Positions 7,669-15,986 are shown, numbered from the stretch's first letter. The stretch: 17,977 nt of DNA from Rhodospirillaceae bacterium UBA3470 (GCA_002378125.1 DFRF01000074.1:1-17977); one strand, 5' to 3'. Notes: generated from the letters alone by a model not told the origin. Numbers and translations: made by a program.

Positions 7669-7812
7669 GACCTGATCGGTTACTCTACGAAGTATTCACG
7701 ACTAAGACCGTAATCTAGAGAACTACTCAAGGACTGATCCGAATGAAGAGGCTCGACCAGTCATGGTTTCCGGAATTTTGCGCCTTAATCTTTTTCTTCC
7801 AGCGCGCCGATC

Positions 7813-7992
7813 ATGTCCGTCGCGACATTGGGCGACATTCTAGAGGCATCGCACCCGATCAACGCGGCACTGGACATCACTGGCCTTGTCCTCCTCTACG
7901 CCAACAATTTTGTCTAGGTGCTGAAGGGTCCCAGGACAACAACCGCCGCCTTTGAAACCATGGGCCCACGCCCCGCGATTCAACGATTGTGA
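7813..7992 (+). pseudogene. Short coding-like stretch broken by TAG, possible gene remnant
   Basis: In the 477-base gap between the hydro-lyase operon and the transporter gene, an ATG at 7813 opens a frame reading MSVATLGDILEASHPINAAL and onwards for 34 codons to a TAG at 7915. The same frame continues without another stop for 24 codons (ending FETMGPRPAIQRL) to TGA at 7990. The peptide composition looks protein-like rather than random, but no ribosome binding site precedes the ATG and I recognise no family. It may be a decayed gene, a small peptide of 34 residues, or chance. Apart from this and the two inverted repeats, I see nothing else in the gap. Confidence 0.2.
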
Positions 7993-8030
7993 TGCCCGGC
8001 CAATTCGTCTAATTCCGGAGGGTGCGGACA

Positions 8031-9293
8031 TTGCACGTCATCCGAAAGCCGACCAACATGAACAATCATCCCAAATCCCCAGAGCCGCTCTGGCCCCATT
8101 ACGGCTGGGTGATCACGGTTGCTTGTACGGTATGCGTGGCCGTGTCCCTTGGGTTCGGTCGATTTGCATTGGGCATGCTGTTGCCCGCTATGGGCGCGGC
8201 GCTGCCCCTCGACTACGCCGATATGGGTTTTATCAGCACGGGAAACTTCGTCGGCTACACCATCGGCGTCATGGCCGCCGCCTGGGTGGTGCCGGCAATT
8301 GGTGAACGCTGGACTATTTCCGGCGGCCTGATGATCGTGGCGTTGTCGTTGTTGGCTGTCGGCCAGGCGACGGGATTCGCCTCGGCCATGATCATCTATT
8401 CTGTCACCGGGCTTGCCGGCGGATGTGCCAACGTCACAGCGCTCGGCCTTGTTTCCCACTGGTTCACTCGTCAGCTCCGCGGCAGAGCTGCCGGCTTCCA
8501 GGTTTCTGGCTCCAGCTTCGCAATTATGTTTTCTGGTCTCGTGCTGCCAAACATCAACCTAATTGTCGGCCCGGACGGCTGGCGGGACGGTTGGATGTTG
8601 TTGGGCGGCCTGTCCGTGCTGGGCGCAGTGTTTGCGGGCGTGACCCTGCGCAATCGGCCGGCGGATAAGGGTCTAAAACCGTCAGGCACTCCGGATGACC
8701 CGGCGGCCACTGCAGGCGTGCAGGGCCATCCCGGCGCGCGCACCGTTGCGCATCTCAGCACCATCTATTTCTTCTTCGGCATCACCTATTCCGTCTACCT
8801 TACGTTCATGGTCACCTCCTTGGTCGAGGAGCGGGGATTGAGCGAGGTCGCGGCAGGCCAATTTTGGACGACCTTGGGATTGCTGACCTTAATGTCGGGG
8901 CCTCTTTTTGGCTTTCTGTCCGACTTGTACGGTCGCCGGCAAGCCCTGGCTATGGCCTTCGCCGTCTACGGAACCGCATATGCATTGGCGGCCATCGACG
9001 GCGGCGCGATCAGCCAGTGGGCATCAGTAGCCGCGTTCGGCGTTGCCGGTTGGAGCATACCTGCGATCCTAGGCGCCGCGGTGGGCGATTACGCCGGCCC
9101 GCGCAACGCCGTGAAGGTATTGGGCACAATCACGGTGGCATTTTCCTTGGGGCAAGTCAGCGGCCCGGCGCTTGGCGGATTACTGGCAGAATGGACAGGC
9201 AGTTTCGCGCCCGGCTACTGGGCGATTGCCACGACCACGGGCATTGCGGTGCTGATTTCGCTTGCCTTGCCTTTGCCCCGCGACGCGGCGTGA
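8031..9293 (+). CDS. MFS transporter, YbfB/YjiJ-like
   Basis: A major facilitator superfamily permease of about 420 residues with roughly 12 hydrophobic helices in two halves, split by a polar loop (NRPADKGLKPSGTPDDP). The first helix region SLGFGRFALGMLLPAM followed by FISTGNFVGYTIG matches the YbfB/YjiJ subgroup, and FLSDLYGRRQALAMAF is the usual MFS loop between helices in the second half. The start is uncertain: GGAGGG at 8017-8022 suits the TTG at 8031 with a nine-base gap, a GTG at 8022 is too close to it, and an ATG at 8058 has only a poor binding site. The substrate is unknown. The gene is divergent from the hydro-lyase operon and may handle its substrate, but that is only neighbourhood inference. 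Confidence 0.88.
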   Translation: MHVIRKPTNMNNHPKSPEPLWPHYGWVITVACTVCVAVSLGFGRFALGMLLPAMGAALPLDYADMGFISTGNFVGYTIGVMAAAWVVPAIGERWTISGGLMIVALSLLAVGQATGFASAMIIYSVTGLAGGCANVTALGLVSHWFTRQLRGRAAGFQVSGSSFAIMFSGLVLPNINLIVGPDGWRDGWMLLGGLSVLGAVFAGVTLRNRPADKGLKPSGTPDDPAATAGVQGHPGARTVAHLSTIYFFFGITYSVYLTFMVTSLVEERGLSEVAAGQFWTTLGLLTLMSGPLFGFLSDLYGRRQALAMAFAVYGTAYALAAIDGGAISQWASVAAFGVAGWSIPAILGAAVGDYAGPRNAVKVLGTITVAFSLGQVSGPALGGLLAEWTGSFAPGYWAIATTTGIAVLISLALPLPRDAA

Positions 9294-9299
9294 TTGACT

Positions 9300-9329
9300 G
9301 GCCGCGCCGGCCTTACTAACTTCGCGGCC
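9300..9329 (+). terminator. GC-rich hairpin after the MFS gene, weak terminator candidate
   Basis: GGCCGCG and CGCGGCC form a seven-base stem with a 16-base loop, seven bases after the transporter stop. No T tract follows, so it is a poor intrinsic terminator. It may only stabilise or attenuate the message between the transporter and the DUF815 ATPase, which starts 25 bases later. Confidence 0.25.
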
Positions 9330-9354
9330 TTGTACGACGTCCGGGATTTGGGCC

Positions 9355-10218
9355 ATGAATACTGAAGATATAGTTCCCCTTCTCCACCGCATCGCCGATG
9401 CCCTTGATCGGCTTGCGCCCTCCCCCAATGCAGAATACGACCTGAGTGTCGCCGACGCTTTTGTTTGGCACGCCGAAGCGGACCGGCTGGAGCCCGTGGA
9501 AAAGGTCAACCGCGTCCCGCTGGACCTACTCAAGGGTATCGACCGCCAGACCGATATCCTGTTCAACAACACAGATCGCTTCGCCAAGGGCCTACCCGCC
9601 AACAACGCTCTTCTTTGGGGTGCGCGGGGCACTGGAAAAAGCTCTTTGGTCAAGGCCGTTCATGCGGATATCAACCGGCGGGACCCGGGCAGCCTGAAGT
9701 TGGTGGAACTGCACCGTGAGGATATCCCGTCCCTTCCCCGCCTCTTGGCGATTTTGCGGACGAGCGGACTGCCGAGCCTCCTGTTTTGCGATGACCTGTC
9801 CTTTGACGCCCTGGACGACTCGTATAAGTCACTGAAGACCGTCCTAGAAGGCGGTGTCGAGGGGCGTCCGGCAAACGTCATCTTCTACGCCACCTCAAAC
9901 CGGCGCCACCTGATGGCCCGCGACATGATCGATAACGAACGCTCTACGGCCATTCACACGTCCGAAGCGACAGAGGAAAAGGTCTCGCTGTCCGACCGTT
10001 TCGGCCTTTGGCTTGGCTTCCACAACTGTGATCAGAACACCTTCTTGGCCATCATCGAAGGTTACGTCAAACGCTGCGGCCTGGATGATCCATCCATCAA
10101 CCTCGAAGCGGAGGCGAAGGAGTGGGCGGTCACTCGCGGGTCCCGATCGGGCCGGGTTGCCTGGCAGTACATTCAGGACCTAGCGGGCCGCTTAGGTAAA
10201 CCCATAAATTTAGAATAA
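9355..10218 (+). CDS. DUF815 family AAA-type ATPase
   Basis: A 287-residue ATP-binding protein. Walker A is GARGTGKSS (about 89-97), Walker B is LLFCDDLSFD (about 142-151), and a sensor-1-like strand YATSNRRHL follows at about 179-186, then SLSDRFGLWLGFHNCDQ and a helical C-terminal lid domain. These order and motif features are those of DUF815. The gene is full length, and the cellular role of the family is not established. In many alphaproteobacteria it lies next to the nlpD-like M23 gene, as here, where the two converge with a 99-base gap containing no clear terminator. The start ATG is preceded by a weak GGG-containing site. Confidence 0.9.
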   Translation: MNTEDIVPLLHRIADALDRLAPSPNAEYDLSVADAFVWHAEADRLEPVEKVNRVPLDLLKGIDRQTDILFNNTDRFAKGLPANNALLWGARGTGKSSLVKAVHADINRRDPGSLKLVELHREDIPSLPRLLAILRTSGLPSLLFCDDLSFDALDDSYKSLKTVLEGGVEGRPANVIFYATSNRRHLMARDMIDNERSTAIHTSEATEEKVSLSDRFGLWLGFHNCDQNTFLAIIEGYVKRCGLDDPSINLEAEAKEWAVTRGSRSGRVAWQYIQDLAGRLGKPINLE

Positions 10219-10317
10219 AGCGCTGCGTCACACGCGAAACGTGCCGCCGTCACCAATGCAATTATTTACTGTCAGAAATAGTTGGCTCTCGACCATTTTG
10301 AGCAACCGCAATCCCGG

Positions 10318-11382
10318 CTAGGCCGGTCGTAGGTACTTGCGTGGGTCCCGCGCACGCTTACCCTTGCGCAGTTCAAAATGCAGCTGCGGCGTCGTGACAC
10401 CGCCCGTGGAGCCGACACGGGCGATCAGCTCGCCCTTGCCCACCTTGTCACCACGTTGTACCGCCAGCCGGTCGTTGTGGGCATAAGCGCTAACCCAACC
10501 GCCGGCATGTTTGATCAACACCAGGTAGCCAAACCCGCGCAACTCATTACCTGCATAAACGACAACGCCATTTTCCGCAGCTACGACTGGTGCACCGCGC
10601 GGTGCAGCAATATTGATGCCATCGTTGCGTAATCCCTTCGACTTGGCGCCAAAACTGGAAATCACGCGGCCCTGAACCGGCCATTGGAACCCTTTGCCGG
10701 TGCGCGGCGCGGGCTTCGGAATGCGCCGGGGTGGTGCAATGGGCCGGACGGACAAGGGCGCCTCTGCAACCTCCTTCGCGGGCTTCCGCGGCGCCGTCGC
10801 CCAGGCCGGCAGCTTCGTCCGAAGCGGCGGCGGACTTGCTTTCGCCGACAACTGGTCGGCATTCGGGCTCACGGATACGGCCTTAACATTTGATTTACCC
10901 GACGCCGCCTGCTCCTCCGCGATGGACCTTGCGACGACACTTCCCGGCAGGCGCAACTGTTGGCCGACGAATATGGTGTACGGCGGTTTCAATCCGCTAA
11001 GGCGAGCCAATTCATACATACCGAAACCTAGTTTTTCGGCAATCTCCGACAAGGTATCTCCGCGCTTCACCGTATAACTGGGGGCTCGGGGCAACACGAC
11101 CCGCTGGCCAACACGCAGTAGGAACGGGGGTTGCAGGTTGTTAGCCAAGATAATGGCGCGCATGGAGACGCCATGGCGGCGACTCAGGACGTAAACTGAA
11201 TCTCCCTTGCCAACGACCACTGCGGTCGCCCCGCGGAACGCCGCCGCGTTCTGTTGCGTTTGTCCGTCGCCCATCACGTCTTTGCGGACCTGGGTCTCCA
11301 GCGGCCAGTCCGGCGCGGTGCATCCGGTTATAAACGCAGCCACGCCAAAGTTGATCAATAAGGTGAGGGATCGGCGAATCAT
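10318..11382 (-). CDS. nlpD: NlpD-like lipoprotein with two LysM domains and degenerate M23 domain
   Basis: The N terminus is a lipoprotein signal with lipobox ITGC (Cys21), so the protein is probably membrane-anchored in the envelope. LysM 1 spans about 54-98 and LysM 2 about 102-146, both for binding peptidoglycan. A Pro/Ala-rich linker leads to an M23 (LytM) domain at about 231-350. The zinc site is broken: the usual HxxxD reads N253 DGI N257, and the usual HxH reads H335-F-E337, while H302 in YAHND is kept. This is the pattern of E. coli NlpD, which does not cut peptidoglycan but activates the amidase AmiC. The gene lies 40 bases after pcm, matching the classical surE-pcm-nlpD order. Function by analogy: amidase activation at division. 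Confidence 0.9.
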   Translation of the reverse strand: MIRRSLTLLINFGVAAFITGCTAPDWPLETQVRKDVMGDGQTQQNAAAFRGATAVVVGKGDSVYVLSRRHGVSMRAIILANNLQPPFLLRVGQRVVLPRAPSYTVKRGDTLSEIAEKLGFGMYELARLSGLKPPYTIFVGQQLRLPGSVVARSIAEEQAASGKSNVKAVSVSPNADQLSAKASPPPLRTKLPAWATAPRKPAKEVAEAPLSVRPIAPPRRIPKPAPRTGKGFQWPVQGRVISSFGAKSKGLRNDGINIAAPRGAPVVAAENGVVVYAGNELRGFGYLVLIKHAGGWVSAYAHNDRLAVQRGDKVGKGELIARVGSTGGVTTPQLHFELRKGKRARDPRKYLRPA

Positions 11383-11422
11383 GGATCGATTATTGTCCAG
11401 TCAGGAGTCCCCTGCAACGGTA

Positions 11423-12079
11423 CTAGCGCGATGTAGATACGAGACTATCCACCAGGGGCACGAACCGTGTCGGGCCCAAGTCTCGGGTTTCCGCACCGTC
11501 CGCCGTACGCGTCACTTTCACCAAGCGCTGGTCTTCCTCGTCAAGGCCCACGGGTACGACCATGATGCCGCCGACAGCCAGTTGATTAAACAGCACCGGC
11601 GGCACATCGGCGGCGGCGGCGGCCACCAAAATCCGTTCAAATGGCGCCTGTTCGGGCCAGCCGCCGGCGCCGTCCCCGGCAATGGCGGTAATATTCGTCA
11701 GCTTCATACAATCAAAGCGCATCTGGGCAAGCTTCAGCAATTCTGGATGACGCTCGATGGTGTAGAGCCGTCGGCACAGCTGCGCCAGGATAATCGCCTG
11801 GTAGCCGGACCCCGTGCCGATCTCAAGCACCTTGTGGCGTTCCGTCAACTCAAGTTCCTGCGTCATCAGGCCGACCACGCCTGGTTGGCTGACAGTCTGA
11901 TGGTGACCTATGGGCAGCGCCACATTTTCAAACGCCCGAGGCTTGAAGGGTTTCGGCAAAAACATGTCGCGCGGCGTCCGTTCGATGGTCGACAAGACCT
12001 TAGCATCGGTCACACCCACCTGACGCAACTCTAGGATCAGCGCACCCATCTTGGCGGCAAAATTGGGATCGAAACTCAT
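11423..12079 (-). CDS. pcm: Protein-L-isoaspartate O-methyltransferase
   Basis: Pcm methylates isoaspartyl residues with S-adenosylmethionine to start repair of aged proteins. The 218-residue protein has the family N-terminal region with ERTPRDMFLP, the substrate-site motif QTVSQP (61-66), the SAM-binding motif VLEIGTGSGYQ (84-94), the acidic second-strand motif YTIERHPEL, and the GDGAGGWPEQAPFERILVAAA segment. Length is normal. Its ATG overlaps the surE stop (ATGA), so the two are translationally coupled. It is part of the serS-surE-pcm-nlpD operon. Confidence 0.97.
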   Translation of the reverse strand: MSFDPNFAAKMGALILELRQVGVTDAKVLSTIERTPRDMFLPKPFKPRAFENVALPIGHHQTVSQPGVVGLMTQELELTERHKVLEIGTGSGYQAIILAQLCRRLYTIERHPELLKLAQMRFDCMKLTNITAIAGDGAGGWPEQAPFERILVAAAAADVPPVLFNQLAVGGIMVVPVGLDEEDQRLVKVTRTADGAETRDLGPTRFVPLVDSLVSTSR

Positions 12080-12843
12080 CCCATGGCCGCTTTCATTTTT
12101 TGCAACATGGATTTGTGGGTGAAATCCAACGACAACGGCGTTACGGCAATCCCGCCGGCCGTTACAACGCCAAGGTCGGTTCCTGTCTTGGTCTCATCCT
12201 CGTGCCTCTGCGGACCGATCCAGAAGTACTTATCGCCCCGGGGGTCCTTGCCTTCGGTCAAGGCACCACCGATCTTGCGCCGTCCTTGGCGGGCCACCTC
12301 AATGCCGGCAACCGCGCCCGGAGGCACGTCAGGGAAATTTACGTTCATTAGGACCCCGACCGGCCAATCCTCTTTGAGCAAGCCCCTCAAAACCCGTGCC
12401 ATCCAGACCTCGGCCGTCTTCCACGACACCTTCTGGCGATCCTTGTAATGTTGCGATAAGGCCACGGAGGGCAACCCCAAGAGCGTTCCCTCCATGGCGG
12501 CGGCGACGGTTCCCGAATAGGTGATGTCCTCACCAAGGTTACCACCACGGTTGATCCCAGATAACACCATATCAGGGCGTGCCGACTTCATGACCTCCTG
12601 TACTCCAAGAAGCACGCTGTCCGTGGGTGTGCCATCGACCGCGTAGCGCCGCGTGGCCAGGCGGCGGATCCGCAGCGGACGGCGCAGGGTCAGGGAATGA
12701 CTGGCGGCGCTTTGCTCGGTTTCAGGCGCGACCACCCAGACTTCCTTAAAAATCTTAGCGGCGGCACGCTCCAATACCTTCAGTCCTGGCGCGTGAATGC
12801 CGTCGTCGTTAGAGATCAGCACGCGGGCCCGCTTCAGGTTCAC
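12076..12843 (-). CDS. surE: 5'/3'-nucleotidase SurE
   Basis: SurE is a metal-dependent phosphatase acting on nucleoside monophosphates and short polyphosphates. Visible active-site elements are SNDDGIHAPG (D13, D14), ETEQSAASHS (S45), GTPTDSV, and SGINRGGNLGEDITYSGTV (N98), all intact. Length of 255 residues is typical. Translation starts at a GTG five bases after the serS stop, with no ATG available; the distal GGGG in the serS 3' end is the only possible ribosome site, so coupling to serS is likely. It overlaps pcm by four bases. Confidence 0.97.
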   Translation of the reverse strand: MNLKRARVLISNDDGIHAPGLKVLERAAAKIFKEVWVVAPETEQSAASHSLTLRRPLRIRRLATRRYAVDGTPTDSVLLGVQEVMKSARPDMVLSGINRGGNLGEDITYSGTVAAAMEGTLLGLPSVALSQHYKDRQKVSWKTAEVWMARVLRGLLKEDWPVGVLMNVNFPDVPPGAVAGIEVARQGRRKIGGALTEGKDPRGDKYFWIGPQRHEDETKTGTDLGVVTAGGIAVTPLSLDFTHKSMLQKMKAAMG

Positions 12844-12848
12844 CGCGC

Positions 12849-14129
12849 TCAGGCCCCGTCCGGGCGAATGACCTCAATATCGCCCATGTAATCTTTCAGG
12901 GCCGCCGGCACGACGATGGAACCATCGGCCTGCTGGTAATTTTCCATGATCGCGATCAAGGTGCGACCAACCGCTAGACCGGAACCATTTAGGGTGTGCA
13001 CGAACCGAATGTCCTTTTTTCCTGCAGCGCGGCACCGTGCTTTCATCCGCCGAGCCTGAAAATCACCGCAATTGGAGCACGATGAAATCTCCCGGTAGGT
13101 GCCCTGCGCCGGCAGCCAGACCTCGATATCGTAGGTCTTCCGCGCCCCAAAACCCATATCACCAGTACACAGGACCATGGTCCGATAGGGTAGCTCCAAG
13201 TGCTGCAACACCGCCTCCGCGCAGGCGGTCATGCGCTCCAGCTCTTCGGTGGATTGATCGGGCGTAGTCACGGATACCATTTCCACCTTGGTGAACTGGT
13301 GCTGGCGGATCATGCCGCGGGTATCCTTGCCGGCGGCACCTGCCTCGGAACGGAAACACCAGGTCATAGCCGTCATCCGCTTCGGCAGCTGGGTTTCATC
13401 AACAATGTCGCCGGCCACCATATTGGTGAGCGGGACCTCTGCCGTCGGGATCATCCACAACCCCTCTTCCGTTCGGAACAGATCCTCACCAAATTTCGGC
13501 AACTGCCCAGTCCCAAACATAGCGGCATCGTTCACCAGGGCGGGCGGGTTGATCTCCATATACCCATTCTCACCAGTGTGTAGATTGATCATGAAGTTGG
13601 CCAAGGCCCGCTCGAGGCGTGCCAAGGCACTGGTCAGTACAACGAACCTCGAGCCAGAGAGCCTTGCTGCCCGCTCGAAATCCATCATACCTAGAGCTTC
13701 GCCCAGTTCTACATGGTCTTTGACGTGAAAGTCGAATTCTCGCGGCTTCCCCCAACGACGGATTTCTACGTTGTCGTCTTCGCTGTTGCCGACAGGTACG
13801 TCGTCAAACGGCAAGTTTGGAATGCGGGTAAGCTCAGTTTCAAGGGCGGCCATCGCTTCGGAAGCCGTATGCTCGGCATCGGCCTGTGCGGCCTTGCTTT
13901 CCGACACCTCAGCAATGATGTCACTGGGGTCCTCACCACGGGCTTTTGCTGCGCCAATCTCCTTCGACATGGAATTACGCTTCGTCTGAATTTTCTGGGC
14001 CCGGGTTTGTGCATCGCGTCGTGTCGTGTCGAGCGCAATCAGCTCCTGAGCACGCGCCGGCAAAGACCGGCGTGCCAAACCCTCGTCGAAGGCCTTCGGA
14101 TTATCACGGATCCATTTGATGTCGAACAT
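12849..14129 (-). CDS. serS: Seryl-tRNA synthetase
   Basis: Class II aminoacyl-tRNA synthetase that charges tRNA-Ser. From the ATG at 14127-14129 the protein is 426 residues, the normal size. It has an N-terminal coiled-coil tRNA-binding arm (about 28-105), TAEVPLTN (229-236) for serine binding, motif 2 at 259-284 (FRSEAGAAGKDTRG), and motif 3 NGSGLAVGRTLIAIMEN (381-397). The open frame extends 57 codons further upstream, but that part does not resemble SerRS, while MFDIKWIRDNPKAFDEGL is the standard N terminus. First gene of serS-surE-pcm-nlpD. Confidence 0.97.
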   Translation of the reverse strand: MFDIKWIRDNPKAFDEGLARRSLPARAQELIALDTTRRDAQTRAQKIQTKRNSMSKEIGAAKARGEDPSDIIAEVSESKAAQADAEHTASEAMAALETELTRIPNLPFDDVPVGNSEDDNVEIRRWGKPREFDFHVKDHVELGEALGMMDFERAARLSGSRFVVLTSALARLERALANFMINLHTGENGYMEINPPALVNDAAMFGTGQLPKFGEDLFRTEEGLWMIPTAEVPLTNMVAGDIVDETQLPKRMTAMTWCFRSEAGAAGKDTRGMIRQHQFTKVEMVSVTTPDQSTEELERMTACAEAVLQHLELPYRTMVLCTGDMGFGARKTYDIEVWLPAQGTYREISSCSNCGDFQARRMKARCRAAGKKDIRFVHTLNGSGLAVGRTLIAIMENYQQADGSIVVPAALKDYMGDIEVIRPDGA

Positions 14130-14481
14130 GGCAAAGCTCGGATAGTCAGTGCGGTTTGACGTTCTCTCGGCTTTATAGGACCAAAGGTCATGGTGGAAAA
14201 GGATTTTAGCGGCCGCCATCGGCCATACCGACATTCCCGGCGGGATCACTAAAATAGCATTTATGCTTATTATCAATTTCCACAAGCAAAACGCGATCAC
14301 AGTTTGAAATTGCGCCCTTTCAAGCGAGAGTAATTGCCGCGCAAAAATAAATCTTTGGATGCACTTAAATGCTGCATCTCGATGAAAAAATTTTAAATTA
14401 AATATTTAACATCCATTGAGAAAACATCTGGAAATGCTAACTACGGCCTTCTGTCTCCAAATTGTTCGGGCGACGATGGAA

Positions 14482-14607
14482 CTAAGACACAATTTTGAAA
14501 TGAAGATCACCGCCAAGGGTGTTCAAAGCTGTAAATAGCTGAAATTCATTACGAACCTCAATTGTGAAAAAATCTCCGTTTATTTCATTTCGGAGCCCTT
14601 GGCCGTT
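14482..14607 (-). pseudogene. Possible coding relic in the AT-rich stretch
   Basis: On the minus strand 41 sense codons are open between a TAA (14608-14610) and a TAG (14482-14484), with no ATG, and read as plausible protein, including QLFTALNTLGGDLHF shortly before the stop. The ending loosely resembles the C terminus of short XRE/HTH antitoxin-type regulators, where a leucine-rich helix leads into LGxDVEI-like strands. The resemblance is from memory and weak, and chance cannot be excluded. No start codon or ribosome site is present, so if real it is a fragment. Confidence 0.2.
14567..14595 (-). terminator. Intrinsic terminator candidate for the Fsr-like MFS gene
   Basis: On the minus strand CTCCG and CGGAG pair across a 12-base loop and are followed by A then six T residues. 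It lies about 40 bases after the stop of the MFS gene. A second stem, GGCCGT with ACGGCC (14601-14622), lies just before it without its own T tract. The five-base stem is short, so confidence is moderate. Confidence 0.45.
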
Positions 14608-14635
14608 TTAAACTTCACGGCCTTAATGCCAGGGT

Positions 14636-15964
14636 TCAGCGGGGTTTGGTCGCCGCTTCGCCAAACGATTTCGGGCTTACCAGGCTGGCTAACGCCACGG
14701 CGGCCAGGGCAAGAATGGCAAACCCGGCGGAAACCTGGAACACCATGGCCGGTTGCGCCAAGTCCAACAACCACCCGTACAACAAGGGCGCTAGGCTACC
14801 GCCAATGGAATAACCAACAAAGATGAACCCAAAAATCTTACCGCTGTCGCCCGGCGGTACAATCTTGCGAATCATCAGATCGCGCGCCGGCAAAATAACG
14901 CCCATGCCGAAACCGGCCGCCGCCAGCATAACAGTAAATACATAAGCGGGCGGAGCCATGAACGTCGGCGCAGCTGCGGATAACGCCACCAGAACCAAAC
15001 CCACCGTCGATGTCACCATGTGGCGCGGAAACTTATCGGCTACCAGACCGCCAGCGAGAATGCCGCCGACAATGCCGAACAGATAGCCGGTTAAGGCGCC
15101 GTTCGCGGAATCCAACCCGATATCGTGCAAGTTGATCAGGCTCGAAACTGTGAAAGCCGTTAGGCCCCCGCCGGCCATGCCGTAGAGGACGAAGTAGGCC
15201 AGAAACAGCAAAACCGGCGCCGACAAAATTAGGCGTAGGCCGGACGTTTCGGATGCCGCCGGTTCCGCCGCTGCCGCCGGTTGCTTGGCATCCGCCGCGG
15301 CACCTTCGCCCAGCAGGACATCGCGCTTTAGGATCATCAAGGCCAACACCACAAGGCCGACGATCCCCGCCGAAATCAGCGCCGTGCGCCAATCATAGAA
15401 CTGTACCACCGCCAGAATACCGATAGGCGCACACGCACCGCCCAGAAAACCGGCAAAGGTATGCGCCGAATAAGCCTTGCCTAATCTGTCGGGATTGATA
15501 GACCCGGACAGAATGGCATAGTCCGCCGGATGAAAGACGCTATTGCCCAACCCGGCAATTACCGCCAGGACCAAAAGCAGCCAATAGGCGTCGGCAAATC
15601 CCATCAGCAACACGCCGATAGCGTTCAACGCCAGCCCCGCGAACAGGACCCGGCGCGGCCCCAACCGGTCGACCAGAAAGCCCACCGGCGCCTGCAACAC
15701 GCCGCCCAATAGGTTGTAGCACGTCATGGCTAGGCCCAACTCCACGTAACTTACCCCGAACTCGGCCTTCAGTAACGGGAATAGAGGTGGCAGGGCCAGT
15801 AGGTAATAGTGGCTCATGAAATGGCCGGCCCCAATCAGACCGTTGACCCAACGTTCGAACACGCGCGCGTCCGCTTCGGGTGCGCCTCCGGTTCTGCTCA
15901 TGGTGGACATGGTGCTCATGGCACGGACAAGATAGGCCTTCCGGGCATTCTGGGCCATAGCCAT
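14636..15964 (-). CDS. MFS transporter, fosmidomycin resistance (Fsr)-like
   Basis: A permease of about 442 residues with 12 predicted helices in two halves and a polar Ala/Glu-rich central loop. GAGHFMSHYYLLALPPLFPLLKAEFG followed by a VDRLGPRR loop between helices 2 and 3 and GNSVFHPADYAILS matches Fsr-type exporters and their many uncharacterised relatives. The second half has VADKFPRH in the matching loop. The start is uncertain: the N terminus offers a TTG at 15973 and ATGs at 15964, 15958 and further in, none with a good ribosome site. I use the first ATG. The N-terminal tract contains a tandem near-repeat (AGCACCATG, TCCACCATG). The gene follows the ABC1 kinase by 22 bases, so it is probably cotranscribed. 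The substrate is unknown; drug export is not implied. Confidence 0.88.
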   Translation of the reverse strand: MAMAQNARKAYLVRAMSTMSTMSRTGGAPEADARVFERWVNGLIGAGHFMSHYYLLALPPLFPLLKAEFGVSYVELGLAMTCYNLLGGVLQAPVGFLVDRLGPRRVLFAGLALNAIGVLLMGFADAYWLLLVLAVIAGLGNSVFHPADYAILSGSINPDRLGKAYSAHTFAGFLGGACAPIGILAVVQFYDWRTALISAGIVGLVVLALMILKRDVLLGEGAAADAKQPAAAAEPAASETSGLRLILSAPVLLFLAYFVLYGMAGGGLTAFTVSSLINLHDIGLDSANGALTGYLFGIVGGILAGGLVADKFPRHMVTSTVGLVLVALSAAAPTFMAPPAYVFTVMLAAAGFGMGVILPARDLMIRKIVPPGDSGKIFGFIFVGYSIGGSLAPLLYGWLLDLAQPAMVFQVSAGFAILALAAVALASLVSPKSFGEAATKPR

Positions 15965-15986
15965 TTCGTACAAATGAAGGGGACCG

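Larger units (their letters stand above)
14130..14635. other. AT-rich intergenic stretch upstream of serS
   Basis: About 500 bases without a convincing gene. The middle part (roughly 14330-14600) is visibly richer in A and T than the rest of the window, with runs such as TTTTAAATTAAATATTTAA near 14390. It contains a short dyad GATGC-N11-GCATC (14358-14378) and, on the serS side, GCATAAATGC (about 14257-14266). The serS promoter should lie here; on the minus strand a TATAAA at about 14172-14177 is a possible -10 with only a poor -35. The composition suggests a foreign or decayed segment, or a regulatory region tolerant of low GC. Confidence 0.5.

Noticed and set aside
7743..7955. Plus-strand frame of 70 codons starting MKRLDQSWFPEF
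   Set aside because: No binding site, biased residues in the second half, and a competing frame in the same DNA looks more protein-like.
11207..12034. Long open frame of 275 codons on the plus strand
   Set aside because: It lies wholly opposite pcm and the 5' end of nlpD, both with clear motifs. Its composition (many His, Gln, Arg) is that of an antisense shadow in GC-rich DNA.
14130..14300. N-terminal extension of 57 residues on seryl-tRNA synthetase
   Set aside because: The extra residues have no similarity to SerRS, and the standard N terminus MFDIKWIRDNP begins at the internal ATG.
14580..14774. Minus-strand frame of 64 codons ending GIKAVKFKTAKGSEMK, possible frameshifted tail of the MFS gene
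   Set aside because: The MFS protein already ends normally after its twelfth helix, and the upstream part of this frame is a shadow of it.
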